61,420 nt of DNA from Microvirga arabica (GCF_016811235.1 NZ_JAFBID010000032.1:1-61420); one strand, 5' to 3'. Positions 35,621 through 44,994 are shown, counted from the first letter of the stretch. Program-made: numbers and translations. The notes: generated from the letters alone by a model not told the origin.

Positions 35621-36882
35621 GCTGCATAGGCCTCCAACGCCCGGGCAAGAGCAGGGCGCTCCTTCGCATACTCTGCCAACGGCACACGCGCTGTTGCCGC
35701 CTCCCAGGCCTCGCACAAGCTTGCCACTCCGGCGGCTGGACCATCCGGATGGGCCATGATTCCGCCGCCTGCCGCGAAGATGAGATCGGTCGTGCCAAGC
35801 GCGGCAAACGTTCCGGGCGCTTGCTTGGCTGATTGCCCGGAGGAGAAGACCGGCATGGCAATGCAGGGCTTTTCCGCGAACATCGACGTCAGGCACGCCC
35901 GCGCGGAGGCGATGACGCTCTCATCATCCTCACAGAACTTGTTGCTGAGCCCATTGACGTGCATGTGGTCGGCGCCCGCCAGGCGCCAGATCTTCTGCCA
36001 AGCGACATAGGACCAGCCAAGCATGGGTTCTCGAGAAAGATAGCCCCAGCCATTGCGATGCGCATGGATCGGCAGTTCCGAAAAGCGCCCGAGCTCGATC
36101 ATGCCTACAAGGCCAACCGAGTTGAGGCTCGCCATGATGCATGTGCCGCCGAGATCGCGGACGAGATCGTGACGACGGCGCATCTGATCGAGCTCGCCGG
36201 TGATGTTGAACGCGAACATCACTTTCTTGCCGGCACGGTCCGCATGATCGTTGATCACGCGCATGACGGCACGAGCACGTTCCTCGAATGGACAATGGGG
36301 ACCATCCGATTGCAACTCATCATCCTTGATGAAGTCGATGCCTGCCTCGCATAAGGTCTTTGCCAAGCCCGCCGTTTCCTCGGGTCCAAACCCGACGCTC
36401 GGTTTGACAATTGTGCCGATGATCGGCCGCCCTTCGACGCCAGCGAGCTTGCGCGTGCCGGCAATGCCGAATTTCGGACCGGGATAAGCATCGGCGAAAA
36501 TCGCCGGCAGACGTATGTCGAGAAGCCGCAGCCCGGAGAACTGCTTCAGTTCGAAGAGATTGCCAGCCACGGTGGCCATAAGGTTCGGAAGAGAGGCACC
36601 GAAATTATCGATGGGCCACGACAGGGTCACACGTGCGCGCCGGTAGGCTGCTTCCCCGCTCTTCGGGCGACCGGCGCCAGGCAGCGAGGGCTCGTTCACT
36701 TCCTCTACGACTTCCAGGCGCTCGATGCGCGCCGCCGAACGCTCCTTGAGCTCGGGCGTCTCACCCGGAATGGGAACGAAGGTGCCGCTCGATTGCTCGC
36801 CCGCCATAGCCTCGGCAGCTTGACGAGGATCGTAGGCGGTCTCGATGAGATAGTCGGCCTCGATGCGGGTCGGCTCTGTCAC
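35617..36882 (-). CDS. RuBisCO-like protein (OiaX or OiaT type)
   Basis: A 421-residue form IV RuBisCO large-subunit homologue. Key residues are kept: K160 in GTIVKPSVG (RuBisCO K175), the carbamate/metal set K186, D188, E189 in FIKDDE (K201, D203, E204), K315 in HVNGLSNKF (loop-6 K334), and phosphate-site SSGQ (348-351) and AGGG (371-374). Unlike the enolase-type RLPs of methionine salvage, it keeps nearly all lysines. In known apiose pathways such RLPs act on 3-oxo-isoapionate 4-phosphate: OiaX decarboxylates it to L-erythrulose 1-phosphate, OiaT splits it to glycolate and 3-phosphoglycerate. Sequence alone does not let me choose. It is first gene of the operon; AGGAGGAACG precedes the ATG. 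Confidence 0.93.
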   Translation of the reverse strand: MTEPTRIEADYLIETAYDPRQAAEAMAGEQSSGTFVPIPGETPELKERSAARIERLEVVEEVNEPSLPGAGRPKSGEAAYRRARVTLSWPIDNFGASLPNLMATVAGNLFELKQFSGLRLLDIRLPAIFADAYPGPKFGIAGTRKLAGVEGRPIIGTIVKPSVGFGPEETAGLAKTLCEAGIDFIKDDELQSDGPHCPFEERARAVMRVINDHADRAGKKVMFAFNITGELDQMRRRHDLVRDLGGTCIMASLNSVGLVGMIELGRFSELPIHAHRNGWGYLSREPMLGWSYVAWQKIWRLAGADHMHVNGLSNKFCEDDESVIASARACLTSMFAEKPCIAMPVFSSGQSAKQAPGTFAALGTTDLIFAAGGGIMAHPDGPAAGVASLCEAWEAATARVPLAEYAKERPALARALEAYAA

Positions 36883-37285
36883 TACGTTCCTCCTGTGGCG
36901 TTCCCGAAGCGGTTACCGAACGTGCGGAGCCAGATGCCGACGGAAAAGAAGCGGCACTGCCTCGCTGGGGGAGACGGAATGGACGAGACCCCGGGATTCC
37001 GCCTTGTTGGTTCCGTAGCGGCACAGACTTTCAGGTGGCCTCCCGACAAAGTGCCTTTTCACTCGGACGTCTCCTCCGGACGACTCCTGTTCATCTTATA
37101 TAGTGATTATACCAGCAAAGGAAATGCAACAACTATTTCCCGGGTTGGAGGCTTGTCGATGCAAATGGCACGGAATGCCGGTCAGGCATCAATCATGCGG
37201 CATGTTCTGTCAGTAATCTCCCAGAGACAAACCAGTTCAAATGAACGCAGGTGTCCGTGCCACAGGCCGGTTTCTCATCTTCCGG
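36883..37285. other. gene-free control region before the RLP operon
   Basis: About 400 bases between the RLP start and the GntR stop. It holds the operator-like motif at 37105-37115 in an A/T-rich segment (TTATATAGTGATTATACC) that is likely the promoter. I see no other gene. Confidence 0.5.
37105..37115 (+). promoter_or_regulatory. apiose-regulon operator motif, site a
   Basis: GATTATACCAG, about 225 bases upstream of the RLP start. It shares TATACCAG/CATACCAG with sites before four other transcription units in this cluster. The minus-strand half-site TGGTAT resembles the GGTATA units bound by NanR, a GntR/FCD protein. Confidence 0.55.
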
Positions 37286-38002
37286 TCATTCATCGGGTTG
37301 GGTCATTGCCAGGACGGAGTACAGGGTGTTGGCGCGGGTCAGGTGATCGGACATGGCCTTGGTGGCCGCTTCGGGATCGCCGGCCGCGATGGCCTTGTAG
37401 ATCCGCTCATGCTCTTCGAGGGTGAGACGCTCGGCGCCGCGGGCGGAAACGAGCTCGCGCTTGAAGCGGCTGAGCCAGTCCAGCATGCCCTGACTGATCG
37501 CCGCGATCAGGAGATTGCCGGACATGCTCGCGATCTGGCGGTGGAACGCCATGTCGGCGGCTACGAACCGTGCCGCGTCGCCCCGAGCCTCCTGGCAGGC
37601 GATGAGCGCCTTGCGCAGCTGCTCCAGGCCGTCGCGGGTGGCCCGCTGGGTGGCAACCCGGGCCAGGCCGACCTCGAAGAAGATGCGTGCCTCCTTGAGA
37701 TCGTTCAGCCCGCGGGGGTTGCTCGACAGGAGCTGGAGCATCGCCCCCGTGATCTGATCGATGATGGTCTCGGGCGTGGGCAGGATCACCCGGGCCCGTT
37801 CGCCGTGGTTGATGCGGATCAGCCCCATCTGCTGGAGCGTCTGCATGGCTTCGCGGATGGCCGGGCGCCCGACCCCGAACCGCGCCATCAGCTCCCGCTC
37901 CGAGGGCAGCTGCGTCCCCGGCTCGTACTCCCCGGCCTCGATGGCGCCGATCAGGCGATCGAGCACTTCATGAGACAGCTTGCGGCGAACAATGGCTTCC
38001 AT
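37286..38002 (-). CDS. GntR family regulator, FadR/FCD type (NanR-like)
   Basis: A 238-residue protein. The winged HTH (about 8-75) includes LSHEVLDRLIGAIEAGEYEPGTQLPSERELMARFGVGRPAIREAMQTLQQMGLI, and the FCD domain (about 90-230) has DMAFHRQIASMSGN and EEHERIYKAIAAGD. It lies between the RLP operon and the fused ABC transporter operon. Its own upstream region and those of four other operons carry the motif T(C/T)ATACCAG. It is therefore the likely ligand-controlled regulator of the apiose region, including itself; repressor action is usual for the family but not proven here. Confidence 0.92.
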   Translation of the reverse strand: MEAIVRRKLSHEVLDRLIGAIEAGEYEPGTQLPSERELMARFGVGRPAIREAMQTLQQMGLIRINHGERARVILPTPETIIDQITGAMLQLLSSNPRGLNDLKEARIFFEVGLARVATQRATRDGLEQLRKALIACQEARGDAARFVAADMAFHRQIASMSGNLLIAAISQGMLDWLSRFKRELVSARGAERLTLEEHERIYKAIAAGDPEAATKAMSDHLTRANTLYSVLAMTQPDE

Positions 38003-38109
38003 CTTGAGACCTGAATACCTTCAACTCTAAACCGGTGCCCAACCCGGCGGGGCGCCGCACGTTCAACAATCGTCTCCCGCTCTATCATCGAGACGCTGTA
38101 CTGCAACAC

Positions 38110-38121
38110 ATATCATACCAG
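38110..38121 (+). promoter_or_regulatory. apiose-regulon operator motif, site b
   Basis: ATATCATACCAG, about 108 bases upstream of the GntR start and just past the stop of the preceding permease gene. It suggests autoregulation. Confidence 0.5.
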
Positions 38122-38138
38122 AACAGCGCCCTCGCCTT

Positions 38139-39134
38139 CTACTGCGCCCCCGCCGCGCGGGCGCCGGCCGGCCCGGCCCGGGCGATCCGCCTGAGAACCG
38201 GGCGGCAGGCCAGGGCCAGGACCCCGATGATGACGACCCCTTGCACGATGTCCTGGGTCCCGGGCGGCAGGCCCGCGATCTGCATGGTGGTGACGATGAG
38301 GACGAGCAGGATGCACCCGAAGAGGGTCCCGACCGCCGTCGAGCTGCCGCCGAAGATGAGCGAGCCGCCGAGCACGACGGCGCCCACGGATTGAAGCAGG
38401 TAAGGAGCGCCCATCTCCAGGAAGGCGCCGCCCACATAGGCGCTGAGCAGAGCCCCGTCGAGGGCCGCCAGCGTGGAGCTGATCACGAAGGCCGTCGCCG
38501 TCACCCGCCCGGTCCTCACGCCGGCCAGGCGCGCCGCCCTGGCGTTCTGACCGGTCGCCGAGAGGGTGCGTCCGTAGGCGAGCCTTCCCAGGACGAGGCT
38601 CGACAGGGCAACGGCCGCCAGCGCGATGAGGAACATCACCGGCACGCCGCCGACCTTGCCGCCTGCCACGAAGGCCAGGGCCGGGCTTGCCACGGCGCCC
38701 GCGATGGAGCGGTTCGCGATCAGGGTCGTGGTGGCAAGCACATAGCCGGTCGCAAGGGTCGCGATCATGGCCGGGATGCGGAAGAGCACGACCAGAACGG
38801 CATTCGTCAGCCCGACCGCAAGCCCGATGCCGAGAACCGCCAGCAATCCCAGGCCGATGCGGCCGTCGCTGCCGCCGACGACGATGAGGCCGACGAAGGC
38901 GCTGAGTGCAATGACGCTCGCGATGGACAGATCGATGTTGCCCCGCCCCGTGGTGACTACGAACATCTGCCCCAGGGCCGCAAGCACAAGAAAGGACGCG
39001 GAGGTCGCGACCCCGGACAGGGAGTGCAGGCTGACGCGGTCCGTGAGGAGGCTCAGGATGCCCCAGAGGATCAGGACCCCGATCAGCGACCAGACCCAGC
39101 GGTTTCGAGCCACCCAGGATGAGAGATTCTGCAT
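38139..39134 (-). CDS. sugar ABC transporter permease, RbsC type
   Basis: A 331-residue inner-membrane permease of the BPD_transp_2 family with about nine to ten segments. Family features: FLVLAALGQMFVVTTGRGNIDLSIASVIALSAFVG, TLATGYVLATTTLIANRS and QSVGAVVLGGSLIFGGSSTAVGTLFG. It begins at the ATG of a TGATG overlap with the fusion gene, giving coupling. It is the second permease of the transporter, the first being fused to the ATPase. Confidence 0.92.
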   Translation of the reverse strand: MQNLSSWVARNRWVWSLIGVLILWGILSLLTDRVSLHSLSGVATSASFLVLAALGQMFVVTTGRGNIDLSIASVIALSAFVGLIVVGGSDGRIGLGLLAVLGIGLAVGLTNAVLVVLFRIPAMIATLATGYVLATTTLIANRSIAGAVASPALAFVAGGKVGGVPVMFLIALAAVALSSLVLGRLAYGRTLSATGQNARAARLAGVRTGRVTATAFVISSTLAALDGALLSAYVGGAFLEMGAPYLLQSVGAVVLGGSLIFGGSSTAVGTLFGCILLVLIVTTMQIAGLPPGTQDIVQGVVIIGVLALACRPVLRRIARAGPAGARAAGAQ

Positions 39135-41620
39135 CACGCGTCCTCCCGCCGGTCCACCGCCATGCGCAGGACGAGAATGAGAAGGAGCAGGCCTCCCTGG
39201 ACGGCGGCGTTGTAGTCGGTGCTGACGCCCAGCGTGCCCAGGAGAGCCCCGATCAGGGACAGGGTGAGGGAGCCGACCACGACCCCGATGGGAGAGATGA
39301 CGCCGCCGAGCAGCGCGCAGCCCCCCATGACCACGGCCGCGATGCTCAACAGGGTGAAAGGCCCGCCCGAATTGATGTCGCTCGCCGTGTTGATGGCCGT
39401 AAGCGACAGGCCGGCAACGAGGGCGAAGGCTCCTGCGATGAGGTAGCGGATCACGGAATAGCGCAGCACCGACCAGCCGCCGCGCTCGAGAGCGCCTGCA
39501 TTGCTGCCGAAGCCGCGCAGCACGACACCGAGGGGCGACCTGTCAATCAGGACGGCGGCGGCGCCTGCGAGAAGGATGAGAACGATGGTCGTCGGCACGC
39601 CGGGGATCTGCCAGGTGAAGAGCGCCGCCAGCCATTCCGGGCTGCTCCCGCCCGGGGTCGGCTGCAGGCTGTAGCCGATGCCGACCCAGATGAAGGACGC
39701 CCCGAGGGTCACGACGATGGACGGGATTTTGCGCGCGTGAATGATCGCCGCGATGAGCCCGTAGGAGAGCCAGGCGAGAAGAAGCGCGGCGGCGCCCACT
39801 GCGGGATTGTCGACCAGGAGGGTCGCGCTGATCACGTTTGTCACCCCGGCGAAGGCCCCTGCCCCGAGGTCGATCTCGCTGCCGCCGACGATGAACATCT
39901 GGGCCAGGGCGATGAGGGTCAGGGCGACGGCGGAGCCGAGGAGCAGATCGAGGCCGAACGCCGACAGGACCATGGGGTTGACGGATGCCATCGCGCCCAG
40001 AACGGCCACGAGGCTGACGAAGGGCATCAGGCCGATCAGGCGGCCGAGCGGGTTCTCCCGAACGGGCTTCGGCGCGGCTCCGGCAACCTCACGGGAGGCG
40101 GCTGCCTGCAAGAAGGAGGAGTTGACGATCGCTTCCTCGGAGATCTCCTGACCGACAAGCTCGCGCACGATCCGCCCATTGCTGAAAACCAGCACCCGGT
40201 CGCATTCCAGGAACTCGATATCCTCGGTGGAATGCCAGACAACCAGGCGTCCGGCCGAGGCGACATCGGCCACCACGCCGTAGAACTCGGCCTTCGCGTT
40301 CACATCGACGCCCCGGGTCGGGTCATCGAGGAGGACCACCTCGCCGTCTCCGGCAAGCGCGCGCGCCACCAGAGCCTTCTGCTGGTTGCCCCCGCTCAGT
40401 TCGAGAATGTTCGATTGAAGGCGCGCCGGGTCGAGCCGCAAGCGCTCGATGGTCGGCGCCGCCGCGGCGAGCTCCGCCTTGGACGATATGGAGCTGATGT
40501 CCGGCCGGCCCGCGATGCGGCCGATCCCGATATTCTCGAGAACGCTCCAGAGCGGAAACACCCCCTCGCGCTGGCGGTCCCCGGACACGAAGCTGACCGG
40601 GCCGTGACAGGCCACATCCCCCGATGCACCGGCCGTGAAGAGCCTGTGCAGCATGTCCCGCTGGCCGTTGCCCTCCAGGCCGGCGAGGCCCACGATCTCC
40701 CCGGACCGGAGCTCGACCGGATGCCCCAGCGGGGCGACCGCCTCCCCGGCGATGCGGGCCAGGATACGCCCGTCGCCAGCAGGCCGGGCCGCATGACGCT
40801 GCCGCCCGGCTCTCAGGGACGCGCCCGCTTCCCCGCCCATGGCCTCGACGAGGCGCTCCACGGAGGCTCCCTCCACGGATCCGGCCCAGGCCAGGCGCCC
40901 GTTGCGGAGCGCCACGATCCGGGAGGTGACCTCGAGAATTTCCTTGAGCTTATGGCTGATGAAGATGAAGGCGACGCCCCCGGCCGCTCGGGCCTTGATG
41001 AAGGAGCGCAGCTGCCGGCTGCGCTCGGGATCGAGGGAGGATGTCGGCTCGTCGAGAACCAGCAGCTTGAGGTTGGGGTCGCTTGCGGCGCGTGCGATCT
41101 CGACCATCTGCCGCTGGCCGATGGGCAGGCGCCCGACTTCCGCATCCACGTCGATGCCATGGCCCGGGAAGATGGAATCGAGCCATTGCCGGGCAAGGGC
41201 GCGGTAGGACCCGCGCCAGCCGGGGCGGGTGCCGCCCGCATCGGGACGCTCCAGAAAGAAGTTCTCCGCCACGGTGAGATTGCCGCACAGGGACAGCTCC
41301 TGATGCACGATGCGGATGCCGGAGGCCTGCGCCTCGCCCGGACCGTAATCGTTCCAGCTCCGGGCCTTTCCGCCGATGGCGAGGCTCCCCTCGTCGGGAA
41401 CCGTGACGCCGCTCAGAACCCGCATCAGGGTGCTCTTGCCCGCACCGTTGCCGCCGACGAGGCCGACGATCTCGCCGGGCCCGACCGTCAGGTCGATGGC
41501 TTGGTTGGCCAGGGTGGGACCGTAGGCCTTGGTGATGCCGAACAGCGCGACGACCGGCTCCGCCCCGGCCGGCGGCGCATTCTCCCGCGACAATGGCACC
41601 ACGTTCATCGCAGCTGTCAT
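39134..41620 (-). CDS. fused sugar ABC ATPase (RbsA type) and permease (RbsC type)
   Basis: One 828-residue chain. Residues about 20-510 are a double ATPase: NBD1 has Walker A GGNGAGKST (56-64), LPIGQRQMVEIARA and LLVLDEPTSSL; NBD2 has the degenerate P-loop usual for RbsA (LAGLEGNGQRDML), LSGGNQQKALVARAL and VVLLDDPTRGVDV. Residues about 515-828 are a permease with TLIALAQMFIVGGSEIDLGAGAFAGVTNVI, TLGASFIWVGIGYSL and VVMGGCALLGGVISPIGVVVG. These are normally separate genes. The start is ATG 41620 since the residues before it are not family-like; ATG 41608 is possible. It sits between the binding-protein gene and the lone permease, so the transporter may be an asymmetric complex. Confidence 0.92.
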   Translation of the reverse strand: MTAAMNVVPLSRENAPPAGAEPVVALFGITKAYGPTLANQAIDLTVGPGEIVGLVGGNGAGKSTLMRVLSGVTVPDEGSLAIGGKARSWNDYGPGEAQASGIRIVHQELSLCGNLTVAENFFLERPDAGGTRPGWRGSYRALARQWLDSIFPGHGIDVDAEVGRLPIGQRQMVEIARAASDPNLKLLVLDEPTSSLDPERSRQLRSFIKARAAGGVAFIFISHKLKEILEVTSRIVALRNGRLAWAGSVEGASVERLVEAMGGEAGASLRAGRQRHAARPAGDGRILARIAGEAVAPLGHPVELRSGEIVGLAGLEGNGQRDMLHRLFTAGASGDVACHGPVSFVSGDRQREGVFPLWSVLENIGIGRIAGRPDISSISSKAELAAAAPTIERLRLDPARLQSNILELSGGNQQKALVARALAGDGEVVLLDDPTRGVDVNAKAEFYGVVADVASAGRLVVWHSTEDIEFLECDRVLVFSNGRIVRELVGQEISEEAIVNSSFLQAAASREVAGAAPKPVRENPLGRLIGLMPFVSLVAVLGAMASVNPMVLSAFGLDLLLGSAVALTLIALAQMFIVGGSEIDLGAGAFAGVTNVISATLLVDNPAVGAAALLLAWLSYGLIAAIIHARKIPSIVVTLGASFIWVGIGYSLQPTPGGSSPEWLAALFTWQIPGVPTTIVLILLAGAAAVLIDRSPLGVVLRGFGSNAGALERGGWSVLRYSVIRYLIAGAFALVAGLSLTAINTASDINSGGPFTLLSIAAVVMGGCALLGGVISPIGVVVGSLTLSLIGALLGTLGVSTDYNAAVQGGLLLLILVLRMAVDRREDA

Positions 41621-41664
41621 CCGCAAACCTTCAGGCTCCAAGGCAGGGATCGGGCTCGATCGAT

Positions 41665-41694
41665 GGGCAGGGACGCAGCAAGCCGTCCCTGCCC
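41665..41694 (-). promoter_or_regulatory. intercistronic hairpin after the sugar-binding protein gene
   Basis: GGGCAGGGACG (41665-41675) and CGTCCCTGCCC (41684-41694) form a perfect 11-base stem with an eight-base loop, directly after the stop of the binding-protein gene and before the fusion gene. No T-run. Confidence 0.6.
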
Positions 41695-41700
41695 GGCACA

Positions 41701-42729
41701 TCATTTCTTGATGAGGTTCTGGTCGACCCACTGCTCGCTGTAGCTCGGGCTAACGATGATGCCCGGCTTGATGTCGGCATATTCCTTCAGGTTTTCCTGG
41801 GTCACCGTTGCGACCGGCATCACAAGCTCCTTCGGGACCTCCGCGCCTTTGGCGATCTTGTAGCTGAGCCAGAAGGCCGCGCCGCCGATGCCCGGGGTGG
41901 TGTTCATCGACACGGTGGAATAGCCGTTCTTCTCGTTCTGCTTCATCCACCAGAGGATGAAGTTGGAGCTGCCGCCACCTTCGACGAGCGGCATCTTGTT
42001 GGCATAGTCGCCGCCGTACTGCTCGAAGGCCTGGGCGATGCCGATATCGTCGCTGCCGCCCTGGGCCAGCACCGCATCCACCTTCGGCAGGCTCGGGAGC
42101 ACGTTGGCGATGGCCGCTTGCGCGACCGAGGCCGTAGCCTGGCCGTAGACCGTGGCGACCACCTTCACGTCGGGATATTTCTTGAGAACCTCTTCCTGCG
42201 CCGAATGCATCAGGTTGTCCGGCGCGGAGCCCTTCACGCCGCGGACCACGATCACGTTGCCCTTCCCGCCTATGCGCTTCAGCACCTGCTCGGCCTGCTC
42301 CTTCTTGTAGCCGGTGAAGTCGAAGGTCAGCCGGTAGGCGCAGGGAGCCGAGGCCACGGAATCGAAGGAAATGACCTTGATTCCCGCCTTGCAGGCTTTG
42401 TCGATGACGCTGTTGAGGGCCGTCTCCGAGGCCGCGTTGATGGCGATGGCATCCACCTTTTTGAGGATGAGATCGGCGAGCTGGCTCGTCTGCTGGTTCA
42501 CGCTGTTGTCGCCGTTCAGGACGATGTAGTCGGCGATCTTGCCCTCCGCCTTGGCCTGCTTGGCGGCCGCCTCGAAGGATTCCACCATCTGCTGACGCCA
42601 GGTGTTGCCGTAGTAGGAGTTGGACAGGGCGATCACGGGCTTCTCGGGCGACGCGGAGGCCGGGGCTGCCGCCAGAATGGCGGCGAGCGCCGAGCCGAGA
42701 ATCCAAGGGGTCTTTGCAAGCTGCATCAT
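41701..42729 (-). CDS. sugar ABC transporter substrate-binding protein
   Basis: A 342-residue Peripla_BP_4 protein. Signal peptide at 1-27 (AKTPWILGSALAAILAAAPASA), mature start EKPVIALSNSYYGNTWRQQMVESFEAAAKQA. Pocket-type features include LADLILKKVDAIAINAAS, VISFDSVASAP, VVRGVKGSAPD and VLAQGGSDDIGIAQAFEQYGG. AAGGAGG lies six bases before the ATG. It is first gene of the operon with the ATPase-permease fusion and the permease, behind operator-like site c. Ligand probably a pentose or its acid given the regulon; this is inference. Confidence 0.93.
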   Translation of the reverse strand: MMQLAKTPWILGSALAAILAAAPASASPEKPVIALSNSYYGNTWRQQMVESFEAAAKQAKAEGKIADYIVLNGDNSVNQQTSQLADLILKKVDAIAINAASETALNSVIDKACKAGIKVISFDSVASAPCAYRLTFDFTGYKKEQAEQVLKRIGGKGNVIVVRGVKGSAPDNLMHSAQEEVLKKYPDVKVVATVYGQATASVAQAAIANVLPSLPKVDAVLAQGGSDDIGIAQAFEQYGGDYANKMPLVEGGGSSNFILWWMKQNEKNGYSTVSMNTTPGIGGAAFWLSYKIAKGAEVPKELVMPVATVTQENLKEYADIKPGIIVSPSYSEQWVDQNLIKK

Positions 42730-42823
42730 TGGGTTCCTCCTTGTGAAATGATCGGCCGATTTGCTCGGACTCTTGTCGCTGCAGCATCGGGTGCTGCGAG
42801 CTGCCTTTTCGGTAAGGAGATTA

Positions 42824-42840
42824 GATCATCATACCAGTTT
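42824..42840 (+). promoter_or_regulatory. apiose-regulon operator motif, site c
   Basis: GATCATCATACCAGTTT, about 95 bases upstream of the binding-protein start. It is nearly identical to site d (TCATCATACCAGTTT in both). Confidence 0.6.
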
Positions 42841-42943
42841 GGCAAGCTGGAAAGATGGTAGTTCACTGACAAATCCTTGGGAGATCACTGGAAGATCCTT
42901 GTGGAACTCCAGGGAACCCAGGGAAAGCTTTGGTGGATACATG

Positions 42944-42978
42944 GAGGGACCTACCGCTTCGCAGCTTCCAGGTCCCTC
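42944..42978 (-). terminator. terminator-like hairpin after apsD
   Basis: GAGGGACCT (42944-42952) and AGGTCCCTC (42970-42978) are perfect nine-base inverted repeats with a 17-base loop, 31 bases past the apsD stop. It should end the apnL-to-apsD operon before the next promoter region. No T-run. Confidence 0.45.
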
Positions 42979-43009
42979 ATGCCTTCCACTTGATCCGTCG
43001 CCTCATCTG

Positions 43010-44017
43010 TCACTTGCGGCGCTCGGCATCCGCATAGGCGGCGTGAACGAGCTCGACCACCTTGAGGTTGTCCTCACCCGAGGTCTCGGCCGGGCGACGG
43101 GCCAGGTAGGACTCGACCCAGTGCCGCTGCAGGGCAACGACGCTGTCCTGAATGATGTCGAGGGGAAGCTTCGACCAGGGCCAGGCCGGGGGCGGCACGT
43201 GGCGGGTGGCGATCCTGTCGCCCTGGATCAGATGAAGGCGGTAGTCGGCCTCCAGGGCAATCGTCCCTTCCGTTCCCTCGATGGTCACGAGGGTCTGCGG
43301 CCAGGGATCGGGCACCTGATGGGTCGCATAGCTGCAATCCACGACGCTCGTGCGCCCTCCTCCATGGTCGAGAACCATGGTGGCCACATCCTCGCCGCGG
43401 ATCTTCGGGTTCACGCGCCTGGTCCAGCAGGAGACGTCGCGGGCGTCGCCCATGAAGCAGCGGGCGAGGTCCAGGAGATGGATGCCGAGATCGAGGATGA
43501 TGAAGCGGCCTTCGGTGGCGAGATAGGGCTGGTTCGCGAACACGTCGTAAGGCGTGCGGAACGAGATGCGGGCGAAGAACGGCTCTCCGATGGCGCCCTC
43601 GCGCAGGAGGCCGGCCACCTCGCGCATGGGGCGCTGGAAGCGGAAGTTCTCGTGCACGGTGAAGGAGACGCCGGCCCTGCGGCAAGCATCGACCATGGCG
43701 CGGGCATCCTCGAGAGTCTCCGCCATGGGCTTCTGGCAGATCACGGCCAATCCGGCTCGCGCCACCTGCTCCACGATAGCGCGGTGGCTCGGCGGCGTGG
43801 TTGCAACATCGACGGCATCGATGCCGCCGTCGGCCAGCATCTCGGCCACGTCCGTGTAGCCGCGCTCGACGCCGTAGCGCTGCCGGGCGGCCTCCACCTT
43901 GGCGGGATCCCGGTCGCAGACGGCGGCGATCTCGACGCCGTCGATCACGCGCCAGGCCTCGAGCTGGTTCTGGGCAAAGAACCCCAGGCCGACGACACCG
44001 ATGCGAACCTTGCTCAT
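43010..44017 (-). CDS. apsD: Gfo/Idh/MocA oxidoreductase, D-apiose dehydrogenase (ApsD) candidate
   Basis: A 335-residue NAD-dependent dehydrogenase. N-terminal Rossmann VRIGVVGLGFFAQNQLEAW, catalytic Lys K96 in VICQKPMAE, then VHENFRFQRPM, ILDLGIHLLDLARCFMG and NPKIRGEDVATMV. This combination (FFAQNQL..AW, HENFRFQ, NPK-RGED) is what I recall of ApsD, which oxidises D-apiose to D-apionolactone. The start overlaps the permease stop as ATGA. It is last gene of an operon that starts with the lactonase candidate, matching the next pathway step. Confidence 0.78.
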   Translation of the reverse strand: MSKVRIGVVGLGFFAQNQLEAWRVIDGVEIAAVCDRDPAKVEAARQRYGVERGYTDVAEMLADGGIDAVDVATTPPSHRAIVEQVARAGLAVICQKPMAETLEDARAMVDACRRAGVSFTVHENFRFQRPMREVAGLLREGAIGEPFFARISFRTPYDVFANQPYLATEGRFIILDLGIHLLDLARCFMGDARDVSCWTRRVNPKIRGEDVATMVLDHGGGRTSVVDCSYATHQVPDPWPQTLVTIEGTEGTIALEADYRLHLIQGDRIATRHVPPPAWPWSKLPLDIIQDSVVALQRHWVESYLARRPAETSGEDNLKVVELVHAAYADAERRK

Positions 44018-44994
44018 GCGATCTCCCATGGCCTGATGAAGCGACGCTCCAACCGTTCCAGCATGTGGGAGCGAAGGCCGTCGACGGCGACCGCGATGAA
44101 GATGATGCCCGCCGTGACGAGGGGGTAGATGTACGGATTGGCGTTGATGATAACGAGGCCGTTGGCGGCGGTCTGGATGAGGAGCGCTCCGAAGAGCGCG
44201 CCCTTCACGCCGCCGCGCCCGCCGAAGAGGCTCGTGCCGCCGAGCACCGCGGCCGCGATGGCCGAGAACTCGGCCTGCAGGCCATAGCTCGCGGTGATCG
44301 CGCCGATCTGCGTGGACGAGACGAAGCCTGCCATGCCGGCAAGCGCGCCCGAGATGACGAAGCAGAAGAACACGATGCGCCTGGCAGGAAGGCCGGCTTT
44401 CGTGGCCGCATCCCTGTCCTGGCCCACCGCATAGACCTGCCGGCCGAAGGGGGTCTGCTGCAGGAGCACCCAGGCAATCACGAACACCACCGCCACGGCC
44501 ACGATGGCAGACGGGATGCCGAAGACGGTGGCGCGGTTGAGCGACGTGATCGCCTCGGGGAAATAGACGCTCGCGGTGTTCGACACCGACATTGCGATGC
44601 CGCGCCCGATGAACAGGGTTCCCAATGTGGCAATGAACGACGTAATCCCGAGATAGGCCACAAGTGCGCCGTTGACCGCGCCCAACAGGGCGGACGCGAC
44701 GAGCACGACCATGAGACCAATGGGCCACGGCACGCCGCCGAGATAGAGCCCGAGGATGCACCCGGTCAGGTACATCACCGCGCCCACCGAAAGGTCGATC
44801 TCGGCGGTGAGCAGCACGAAGGTCATGCCGATGGCGAGAATGGCCACAGGCGCCGCCTGGATGACGATGTTGGTGAAGTTCGCCAGGCTCAAGAAACGGT
44901 CCGACAGGGAGCCGAACACCAGCAGGATGGCAAGGAACAGCAGGTAGGGCGCGGCCTGCAGGAGCAGGATGGTGATGCGGTTGCGGCTGTTCAT
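44014..44994 (-). CDS. sugar ABC transporter permease, RbsC type
   Basis: A 326-residue membrane permease. ANFTNIVIQAAPVAILAIGMTFVLLTAEIDLSVGAVMYLTG near the N-terminus, TLGTLFIGRGIAM in the middle, and AIAAAVLGGTSLFGGRGGVKGALFGALLI near the end are family features. ATG 44994 overlaps the ATPase stop as ATGA, and its stop overlaps apsD as ATGA. Confidence 0.93.
   Translation of the reverse strand: MNSRNRITILLLQAAPYLLFLAILLVFGSLSDRFLSLANFTNIVIQAAPVAILAIGMTFVLLTAEIDLSVGAVMYLTGCILGLYLGGVPWPIGLMVVLVASALLGAVNGALVAYLGITSFIATLGTLFIGRGIAMSVSNTASVYFPEAITSLNRATVFGIPSAIVAVAVVFVIAWVLLQQTPFGRQVYAVGQDRDAATKAGLPARRIVFFCFVISGALAGMAGFVSSTQIGAITASYGLQAEFSAIAAAVLGGTSLFGGRGGVKGALFGALLIQTAANGLVIINANPYIYPLVTAGIIFIAVAVDGLRSHMLERLERRFIRPWEIA

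Noticed and set aside
33372..36882. Four-carbon acid sugar (erythronate/threonate) pathway instead of apiose
   Set aside because: The kinase family fits, but no PdxA2- or OtnC-like gene is present and the ApsD, ApnL, ApnO and RLP candidates fit the apiose route better.
39119..41743. 874-codon plus-strand frame opposite the ATPase-permease fusion
   Set aside because: Exact antisense of a well-supported ABC protein; no domain of its own.
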